This document shows positions 56,363-64,000 of a stretch of 64,000 nt of DNA, piece after piece. A program made the translations under genes and the position numbers. The stretch spans positions 124,001 to 188,000 of the forward strand of contig LUGG01000002.1 of the NCBI GenBank assembly GCA_001683735.1, in the 5' to 3' direction. The notes under the pieces were generated by a model. That model saw only the letters and a program-made list of their open reading frames with translations, was not told the origin of the DNA and did no database searches. This DNA is from Grifola frondosa (lineage: Eukaryota > Basidiomycota > Agaricomycetes > Polyporales > Grifolaceae). Within the stretch, counting starts at the first letter, position 1, and each line of letters opens with the position of its first letter.

Positions 56363-57342
56363 ATGCTCACCACATCCTTGTCGCCCACCGTAAAGCTGTC
56401 CGACTTCGTGCCACAGCCCACCAGTCTTGCGACACTGTTATTCTCAATACTACGCACCGCGTTCATCATGTTGGTGGCTGAGAATCCTATCTTGTGGATG
56501 ATCCAGCAGCGATGGTTAAATCCGCAGCTTGACATGGAAGGTATTTCCTTTTCACTCATTACGTCTAGATTCTGGCTGACCGCGCATGATAGGTCCTTTC
56601 TATGTGGTCGGTTCGCCCAATCGTCAAATTGCGGACGGAAAGGCCCAAATTGCATCGATTTCCGAGCTGAAAGGTCTGCACACAAATGTTCTCCAATTAT
56701 GAGTTCCCCTAGTCACCAGTGTTTCAGAATCCACTCCTTTCTTATTTACGTTCTCCGTCAAAGACCCGAAGGGCGATCCGATCCCAAATGTTCGGTTTCA
56801 GTGGTGGCAAGCCAACTCAGGAGGGTCGTACTATCACGCCTCCTATAAGCTTCGGGGTCACTTCACCACCGATGCTGAAGGTAACGCAGAAGTGATGACT
56901 GTCCGGCCTGGAGTGTACGGGCCTGAAGGGCATAAGCGAGCGGGCCATGCACACATCACGATGAAAGACAGCGCAGGAAATTTCAAGACCCTGACCACGC
57001 AGGCATATGTCTGCACCGCAAACAACCCGTCGGACTTGCACCCTGATATGTGAGTTACGGGCAATCCTGGTGAATGCACTACACTTCATATGGATCTGCA
57101 GAGTCAATTATTTGCGTTCTCCGCGTTTCAGCAACGTCGTCCGGGCGTGGAGCATCCCCTCCGCGAGCAATGGCCAGCCTCTCTTGGATCTGCCTGAGCT
57201 GTCCGAGGAAGACTACGACACGATGAAGAAGGTGGATTGGTGGAATACCCGCCTTGCGGAATCTGGGTGCAAAATGCAGATTGTGGGCGGAGGCCACATG
57301 ACTTACTCGATGACTCCGCGAACTGGCTTCTTCGGATTCTAG
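56363..57342 (+). CDS. Intradiol ring-cleavage dioxygenase (catechol/hydroxyquinol type)
   Basis: A non-haem iron(III) enzyme that opens catechol-type rings, part of lignin-derived aromatic breakdown. Exons: 56,363-56,540; 56,593-56,673; 56,728-57,049; 57,102-57,342. With this start it has 273 residues; an in-frame ATG at 56,336 would add nine. The helical N-terminal part (LFSILRTAFIMLVAENPILW) is followed by GPFYVVGSPNRQIADGKAQI (first iron Tyr), LFTFSVKDPKGDPIPN, YKLRGHFTTDAEGNAEVMTV, then VYGPEGHKRAGHAHITM with the second iron Tyr and both iron His. The end reads VDWWNTRLAESGCKMQIVGG. All four ligands are present and no frame break was found, so it is probably active. There is no signal peptide, so it is likely intracellular. 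The paralogue at 49.8-50.7 kb is inactivated. The exact substrate cannot be told from sequence. Confidence 0.88.
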
Positions 57343-57344
57343 CT

Positions 57345-57725
57345 TGCGGGCTTCGACTTTCTATCATTCGCTTGGCGAAGGGTGGCCATCTCATGAGCTG
57401 CCTAACTTCATGATCCGTACTCGCCGGTGTATTGTACGAGTAGTGCTGGTATCTATGGGGCTGTAAGAGTTAATAATGATGTGTCAAGACTTACCCTCAA
57501 CTCGTAAACATTCATTTTTTTTGGCAGATTCCGGACGAGAATGATAAAGTACCTCAGGCCTTGTAATTGAGACGAGGGATGTATTGGTGTACCGACGAGT
57601 AGTAAATACCGTCGCATCTACATAAAACAACGCGCAGCAACGCAGCGTACGTCTTCGAACGGAAAACAGAACATAGTAATGAACGATCCAGATCAGTCAA
57701 CTTCTACTCAACAGCGTAAGACAAC
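57345..57725. other. Intergenic region between convergent genes
   Basis: It separates the plus-strand dioxygenase from the minus-strand transporter. No open frame of note was seen. A T-rich run lies at 57,516-57,522. Confidence 0.5.
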
Positions 57726-57727
57726 GA

Positions 57728-60362
57728 TCAGGCCTCCTGTGAGTGTGGCATGTCTGTCACGGTCCTCCGATCGCCCGTGAGGTCAGCAGCATCCACCGCG
57801 TTTTGCTTGTCACCCAGATACCAGTTCGGCATGAAGAGTGACAGCAAGATAGGCACGACGCTCAGCACGGTCGCTGTGATGAGCATAACTTTCATCGTAT
57901 CGCCGTACGCTGGTAACGACGCACTTCAGCAAATCTGATCACGCTGCAGACGACGCATCATACTCACCACTGATGACACCCTGGCGCGTGGGGTCGGAGA
58001 GCGGAAGGGACATGACGTCCGTAACGCTCCCGAAGAGTTCGTCGCGGTCGGCCTGCGACAGCGTTGGCAAATACTTCGCAAGCTTTTCTGGCATAGTGTT
58101 CGTCCAGATCGCACCCGCTGTATAAGATATGCCACATACGTTATTCAAACCAGTCTCCTAATAATGAATGGAAGGCGCACGCACCGATCGCACCACCGAC
58201 AGCACCGCCGATCTCAGTCCAAAGCAGTACGACAGCAGTAATGATAGCGACGTCCACGTGAGGCACTGACGCCTGGGCGCCAACCTGCGAGGCGACGGCA
58301 GCGAAGCCGCCACCAATACCTTGCAAGAGTTGTGTCCAGACAAGCTCTGCATCTGAGCCATTAGCACCACGGGAGTGGATCATAAGGCCGACACCGCTGA
58401 GCAGGGAAAGCATATGAGCATATTGTGGTGAAAGAATATAACACAGGATAGACTCACAGCAGACGGATGCAGAGACCGACAATAAGCACGTACTACTAAG
58501 TTGTTAGGCGAGGCGCGCAAGGAAATTGATTGAATGACGTACTTTGTACCTATGCAAGAACCTCATGGACAGTCCGGCAAGGATACCGAAAACAGTGAGC
58601 GCCACCGTCTGCGTCTGTGCGAAGTAGGTAGCATTGACCAAAGACCTAACACCACAATCAATACCGGGATGACCAACGAAAATCGAAACGAGCATACCAA
58701 GGTTTCGTGACCAGAACGAAAGAGTAGAGATACGTATAGGTGAGATAGAACGATACCTGAAGCGCAAACCGATCAGTCAGCGGTACGCACGATCATCGGC
58801 AATCAGATTCGTACGAAATCGAAGAAGCCTATCCAGGCAGCGCACACTACGGAACGGTTCTTCAGGAAACGGTGTGCGACGACCGGCCTCTTGGCGAAGC
58901 GCAGATCCCAGAACGCGAAGACAGGCAGAAGGACGCAGCCGATGACCAACATGGCAATCATGGACGCTAATTACGACGGCGATCAACACTTCGAGCCGAT
59001 TTCAGAAATCCTATAGCACTAACGGTTGTGCCATCCTCCTTTCGCGGTCTGACTCAGCGTTAATGGGAGTAGGATCAAAGCCACAGATGTCCCGAGCAAA
59101 ATGAGACCGATGAGGTCGAGCTGTTCAGCGAGGCGCCACACTTTTTGCAGAAAATGCGTTTTCAAGCTAGGACCCAAGTCGTTGCCTTCGCGGGATACAC
59201 GGACGAGCCCTAGTACTTTAGCCCGACGCTCAGCCCCAGAAGAGGGTAGTGATGAGGGGTGAAAGAGAGACGGGAACAAGGATAGCAAACATTCCGTCTG
59301 AGAGGGCAAGACGGGGGAGGTTAGACACCGTGTAGCACATATGTAAGATCACTACGCACATCCCCATCGCCAGGTCGAATGCTCCAAAACCTGGGTGGAA
59401 ATGTTCGCTCCGATGAAGGCATTGATAATGAACGGTGAAGTAGTGAGCGCTGAGACGAGACCACGCCACTTTAACGTTGTGATATCAGCAATGATGACTT
59501 GAGTTAGTAGTTGAAGACCCCTTCATGATGCGAGATAAGTCCCGTTACAGAGTAAAGAATGGTTAGACATACGTGTAACCACTACGACATGGAAGAAAGG
59601 CAATCAATATCTGTTGTCGTCAAGGATCAGAAACATACCTACATCGCATAGAGAATAATTCCGGCGGCAATAGCGCCAATGCTGCGTGCGGAGGCGATAA
59701 CAATATATCCTGCTGGGTGTCAATGTATGCGCTATATACACGAACGGGTTGCCTCACCGATAACATAGAAGAGCACTGAAACGGAGGCGTGTCAGAGAAT
59801 ATTGCGAAATAATAGATCGTGAGCACTCACAAACAGCTAGATAAGCTGTTGCTCGGGATGTCACATCGGCTAGCTTGGCGATGACTGGTTTGCCACAAGC
59901 AACTACAATCGCAAATGTCAACGTTGCATCCGGAAAGCTCCGGTGGCGGCAACGTACTGATGATAGACTGCGCGACGGTAATGGACGAGAGGAGGCTATG
60001 CTCCTCGAAGGTAGATGTAGCGAACGCGAGATATTGGTATGTTGTCTGTCCGTCCAATGAATAGATGTATGAGGCTAGACCAATTCTGCGCCATGATACA
60101 TCAAATACATCAACACCACGACCAGCCAGCTCAATAATATGGTTACGACGTACCCAATGAACAAGAACCACTTTGAATACCGACCATAGACCTTCTCAGC
60201 CGCCTCGACTGTCTTCACACCGACATGGGCATCTTCTTCGGCCTCGATCTGACCAACGGTATCGGCGTCGAGCCTTGGAATATCGTCTTCAGAGACTACT
60301 GCGGAAGAGGTGACGCCCAAGTCATGCGAAGAAGCGTTGAACTCTTCTTTAGTGTCGGACAT
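57728..60362 (-). CDS. Siderophore iron transporter (MFS, SIT family), one apparent frame break
   Basis: A plasma-membrane proton symporter for ferric siderophores. I read about 15 exons and roughly 600 residues. The acidic N-terminus MSDTKEEFNASSHD leads to VEAAEKVYGRYSKWFLFIG and LASYIYSLDGQTTYQYLAFA, the SIT signature. Then follow KPVIAKLADVTSRATAYLAV, a 9-base exon (59,573-59,581) inside LYAIGYTGLQLL, DITTLKWRGLVSALTTSPFI, WRWGYGMFAILVPVSL, the long loop with AERRAKVLGLV, and EQLDLIGLILLGTSVALILL. The later helices include GGGFAAVASQVGAQASVPHV, and the end is NWYLGDKQNAVDAADLTGD. Fourteen helices are expected. At 59,234-59,237 a run of four C (G on the coding strand) has one base too many and shifts the frame before AERRAK. 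Twin iron-GATA motifs lie upstream. Confidence 0.85.
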
Positions 60363-60579
60363 GATGACGAGCCAGTTAGTAACAGCGCACAAGGACAAGC
60401 GGGGATATCACCGGAGGGCTCCTGGGGCAAGAGGGTGTATCCTGCGGGGGGCATTCTTAAATACAGTGCCAAGAGGCTCGGAGAGAGGAATAACGTTGTA
60501 CGTGTGATGCATGTTTGAATGTTAACGAATCCCGAAGTCGCAGCATGCTCTCTCTCAACGAATCAAATCCTATCATATC

Positions 60580-60610
60580 TTATCAGATAACGTTACCGCT
60601 TATCAGATAA
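60580..60610 (-). promoter_or_regulatory. Paired iron-responsive GATA-factor motifs
   Basis: The perfect palindrome TTATCAGATAA occurs twice (60,580-60,590 and 60,600-60,610), 20 bases apart, about 220-250 bases before the transporter start. It contains ATCWGATAA, the known preference of SreA/Urbs1-type iron repressors of fungi. Further GATA cores (TATC) lie just beside it at 60,570-60,581. This fits repression of the transporter under high iron. Confidence 0.65.
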
Positions 60611-60619
60611 CACGGCCAT

Positions 60620-61970
60620 CGCGCTTGATCAGTTCAACCTTCCACGACGAGGCCGACCATCGCGTTCCGACCCCATTTCCCTGGCCTCCTCCTTCTATCA
60701 GGCCATCATCATATGCTAGTTTCTATCATCCACGCAGGGATCCAGAACAAAGCTCGCTCGAATTTGAAACGACTTTCGTGCAAAAGCGGAGCCATCATCT
60801 GCTCTCGTCGTCGGCGGAGTATTTTGTCCGATCTTTCATGGTGATCGGCCGTTCCGGATATAGCAGTGCGTCAACACCAGTTGATTGGCGACTTGTTGTG
60901 CATCGCCGAAGAAATACTTGGAAGAGAGCCCTTATATATATCTCTACTCGAATTTCAAAAGAGACCGGAAAGTACATTTCAGCTTAGCCAAAGTTTGTCC
61001 AGGTTTTTGAAGCAAAATCCTAGCATTGGGTGTAAGTCTCCGTAAAGCATGTGGTTGTTCCTACCTTGGTCAGAGTTCCCAACATAAAATAGCGGACGAA
61101 CTGCGGTGGATTTGACGCCACTATAAAGAATTGTAGTTTGACTCGATCATGTCTGAAACGTTCACAGGAACAGATGCAAGATCTACCTGTAAAAACGCAC
61201 GAGGCTGGGTCAAAACATCTCCCAAAATCTGAAGGGAAAACTGACAGACCGGTAACTTAGTCTGGGGTAGCCTGGTGCTAATTTTTTTGCCAGCAGGCCG
61301 CTGGAACTGCCGGAGTCGACCACGCTCATCGATTCCGAATGTATGGCCTTGCTGCGCTGGCATTGACAATCGAGGCCCAAGGTGGACGCAGTTCCGCGCG
61401 GAGTGCACTGCATTTGCGAGAGATGCATGCAGAAAACGAAGATGAGAGAGGGGAGGAATTTAATCGACACCTACAGTATATTAGTATTGACGAACTAGCT
61501 TGTGGCGTTGGCTTCAGTTTATATTTTGTATGAAGAGAACAAATATCGTCAACATGTTAATGGCTAGGACGAAGTTTTGACGCAGGAATGATATTAAAAG
61601 CGCTGAGACCCGCATGTGGACAGTTCAGCTCAAGTGGTGACCGTGGTTAGTTGAGCTGTCAGTCACATGTGGTCCTTGGTCAGTAGTCCCAAAGGAATCC
61701 AACCCAGCCGCGCCATCGCCGCTGCCACCAGGCTAAATACTGTCCAGAATACAACAGCCAACCACAGGTAGCAAACCGATGTTCGAATCATTCCTTTATA
61801 CTCGCTCACATGCTTGGCAATAGCCCTACTTCACACGGAATCGGACAACACTAATCTACCACGCGCTTAACATCATTCAGCGCTCAGCCACCAACCTCTT
61901 AGTATGTTTCGCGTTCCATCGCTTCTCGAGAGATAATCGGACGCTCACGTAATCTGGCTGGGCAGATTTC
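60620..61970. other. No supportable gene
   Basis: Frames up to 120 codons (60,625-60,987) have no recognised features. No RNA gene was seen. Confidence 0.45.
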
Positions 61971-61974
61971 CACG

Positions 61975-62466
61975 ATGCAGCTGGGAATCGCACTCTACAA
62001 GCTCTCCAAAGTAGAGAGCGGCGTCGAAGCCGTCTTCTACCACTGGGCACTAGCGACTTACAAGGAGAGGGGAGCAACACACGCGGGGCTCTACGAGCTG
62101 ATCACGCCCGATCGCGACGGCGCCAAGGAGGTGTCCGCGCGCAGGGACTCGCGGCTCGCCACGTCCGCACACATCATCGGCATCGTGCACCTGGGGCCCA
62201 TCACAGAGCTCTCCGAGGAACATCTCCACGAATGGCTCAGCCAACAGCGCGCAGACCCGCAGGACTACAGGCTCGACGGGCACAAATGGACATGCGCCAC
62301 CTTTTGTCTCCGCGGCATCAGGGATCTGATAGATACTGGGTTGCTGAACATAGACGCTACGGATGCAGATCTGTACTATCGCGTCTTGCAGACTGGCGCG
62401 GTCCTGGAGCAGCATGGAAGGGGCCGTGGAGGCCAAGTGCCGACGGTAGATATCGTGTCGGATTAG
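61975..62466 (+). CDS. Small protein of unknown function (possible DUF6914-like)
   Basis: A single uninterrupted frame of 163 residues. The start MQLGIALYKLSKVESGVEAV with FYHWALA, and a later HKWTCATFCLRGIRDLIDTG, recall small basidiomycete proteins (DUF6914-like) that carry a conserved HWAL near the N-terminus and a W-x-C motif about 90 residues later. This is a His/Cys layout that could be papain-like, but that is inference. No signal peptide or membrane helix. It is followed after 230 bases by the convergent kinase-like gene. No function is claimed. Confidence 0.55.
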   Translation: MQLGIALYKLSKVESGVEAVFYHWALATYKERGATHAGLYELITPDRDGAKEVSARRDSRLATSAHIIGIVHLGPITELSEEHLHEWLSQQRADPQDYRLDGHKWTCATFCLRGIRDLIDTGLLNIDATDADLYYRVLQTGAVLEQHGRGRGGQVPTVDIVSD

Positions 62467-62695
62467 TTCAGAGATACCCGGATCTTGTCAGGTGTATTAG
62501 TTCTTTTAGGTCAAGATGCATGGTTGTAAACGTCGGTGTCTGATATTCAAATGAGGAATAGTGATTCTCTAGTTCAAATTCCGGAGATGAGTGCCTTAAT
62601 GAGACCAAGGATTTGTGCATCGATCGTGATTCCCTAGCAAAGTGTCCTACACAGCTCGTTCTCCTGACTCAAATCAATTAAATGCAAAAACGCAC

Positions 62696-63594
62696 CTACA
62701 AACATCGACCGAGAGGCCACAAGCGTCCTTCCAGCCAATAATCCGCATCCGCTTCAACAGGATACGGAGGGACGAACTCGGCAACACCCTCCTTCCATGC
62801 CTTCTCATATGCAAGCACACACGCAAATCGCGCCTTCACATACTCCCAATGCGCCGGAAACCAGCCGGCGCATTCCCAGTCGATGATCCCGGTGACGACA
62901 TCCCCCTCCACCATGATATTGCGCATCGCGAGGTCGCCATGGGTGAAGACAAGGGGATGCCGGATAGAGTGCGCTTCCACGACGCGCGGGTTCAGATTAT
63001 GGTAGCGCGCGAGGTCGGCGCCTGCACGCAGCTGTCGGTTCATCTCCGCCTCATCGGGATAGGGACCGTAAGGAACGTCCTTGCAGAGCCTGTGGTCCCA
63101 GACAGGGCCGCGGAGGATGGAACAGATGGCAGGCGAGGCGGGCGGCGGCAAGGCCCTCAACTCCGATATGAACATGCGGAGCTGGGCGTATATCCGGGCC
63201 TTCTTCTCGTCATCAAAGGAATCCCACCCGTGGTCAGGGTCGTCTAATCGGAATCCGGGGAGTCGTTGCATGACGACGTAAGAGAGGTCGTTCCAGGGTA
63301 TCCGGATCGTGAACCAAACCCTTGGAACGGGTATATGGGTATTTCGATGGACAAATCTCAACGAAGCGACCTCTACCTGGGGGTCCATAGAACACTTCAG
63401 GAAAAGCCAGCGGCTTCCGGTGGCTGCGGGGGGGGAACGCGTCAAGATGATAGAGCATGTGTAGAAAAGCAAATTCACGCACCCGTCCACAGCGGATGTA
63501 TTATAGAACGGCATATCCACCCCCAAAATTGTGCTGAAAGACGATTGGTTCGCTCCAAGTATCGCTGCCACCACGGAGTGGGTCTCTTTACCAT
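62696..63594 (-). CDS. APH-family phosphotransferase/kinase-like protein
   Basis: Two exons joined by a 59-base GT-AG intron: 63,594-63,483 and 63,423-62,696, giving 279 residues. The Trp-rich start MVKRPTPWWQRYLERTNRLS is typical of the fungal branch, and an in-frame ATG at 63,630 would add 12 residues. The ATP-binding region is SRWLFLKCSMDPQVEVASLR, with a Lys and a Glu. The catalytic loop FTHGDLAMRNIMVEGD holds the HxDxxxxN motif, and VTGIIDWECAGWFPAHWEYV holds the metal-binding Asp. This is the choline-kinase/APH fold. Fungal members are numerous; their substrates are mostly unknown and are not antibiotics by default. It looks intact. Confidence 0.82.
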
Positions 63595-63649
63595 AGCTAA
63601 TAACCTCCGTCTCCGCTCCATCCGATCCATTGTTGAGCCTGATCAAAAG

Positions 63650-64000
63650 CCTGCGGGTAGTACTTTTCGTAAATGATCAATTCTGGAAAACACACTGGAT
63701 GGGTGAGACGGAAGTTGATGAGAAATTATACTGGATGTTACGCAAGCCAACGTTGCCTAGGGACCACCATAACCGGATAGACTCGATGAAGAATGAATCA
63801 GGTTTAAGAGTAGTTGCAATACTGTGGGTGCTTTTAGTGCCGTGCTACAATCCAGGTTGTACGTTCAGGTTAGTGTACGTACCACAATCGGACTTAGCGC
63901 TGAAGATCGGTTAGACTCCGGAGCCATAAGGTTGTAAAATGCTAATCGAATACAGCCTTCAGAAATTGGCCAACTATATACGCAGAAGTCTGCACTGATC
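63650..64000. other. No supportable gene
   Basis: Upstream region of the kinase-like gene. Only short frames are present, and the window ends here. Confidence 0.4.

Noticed and set aside
57728..60362. A siderophore biosynthesis cluster around the transporter
   Set aside because: No NRPS, ornithine monooxygenase or acyltransferase is present in the window; the neighbours are unrelated.
62696..63594. Aminoglycoside resistance gene
   Set aside because: APH fold only. Fungal genomes hold many such genes, and nothing indicates antibiotic resistance.

Overview
The window looks like a chromosome segment of a filamentous basidiomycete, most likely a saprotrophic mushroom-forming fungus (Agaricomycetes). 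The evidence is intron-dense genes with introns of about 50-60 bases, a cellulose-active AA9 lytic polysaccharide monooxygenase with a CBM1 tail, intradiol ring-cleavage dioxygenases, a LysM protein, F-box genes, relics of DUF6533 membrane proteins, a Ulp1-type module and a Penelope-like retroelement. There are no bacterial-type operons.

Layout. (1) 1-12.5 kb is a graveyard of decayed host genes: an alpha/beta-hydrolase relic near the start, two diverged copies of a roughly 3.1 kb block (2.68-5.77 and 9.27-12.35 kb) holding DUF6533 relics, a partial third copy between them, and an 0.8 kb tandem duplication at 7.3-8.85 kb. (2) 12.7-28.35 kb is an AT-rich, CG-poor island of mobile and repeated DNA: tRNA-derived SINE-like elements, a TA-flanked 860 bp MITE nested in one SINE, a 1.85 kb long-inverted-repeat element, a truncated DNMT1-type cytosine methyltransferase, a telomere-like motif cluster, a truncated C2H2/DUF3505-like gene whose introns share a palindromic repeat, and at least eight copies of a repeat (R1) made of GCGTCTG or GCGACTG motifs followed by a 20 bp palindrome. 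(3) 28.35-33.0 kb is a GC-richer coding module: a Ulp1-like protease followed by a large protein of unknown function, both with frame breaks. (4) 33-37.4 kb is AT-rich DNA with a degenerate satellite of about 155 bp period. (5) 37.39-40.9 kb is a broken Penelope-like element without a GIY-YIG domain, followed by telomere-like repeats and a hammerhead-ribozyme-like core. (6) 41.4-64 kb is the host gene region: AA9-CBM1, F-box genes, two intradiol dioxygenases (one broken) on either side of a LysM gene, a siderophore-type MFS transporter with paired iron-GATA motifs, a small unknown protein and an APH-fold kinase-like protein.

How the parts relate. The right-hand genes fit a wood- or litter-decay lifestyle: polysaccharide oxidation (AA9), cleavage of lignin-derived catechols (dioxygenase), iron supply (siderophore uptake) and chitin binding (LysM). 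The mobile island shows the marks of cytosine methylation. Its repeat copies form a series in which CG in the GCGTCTG motif has become TG or CA, and a fragment of a DNMT1-type methyltransferase lies in the same island. The most unusual structure is the set of six 51-56 base introns in the DUF3505-like gene that share the palindrome TTTTACTGGCAATGCCAGT(AAAA) with intergenic repeats, which is what introner-type elements would look like. All functional calls come from reading the sequence and from recalled family features; no database search was run.
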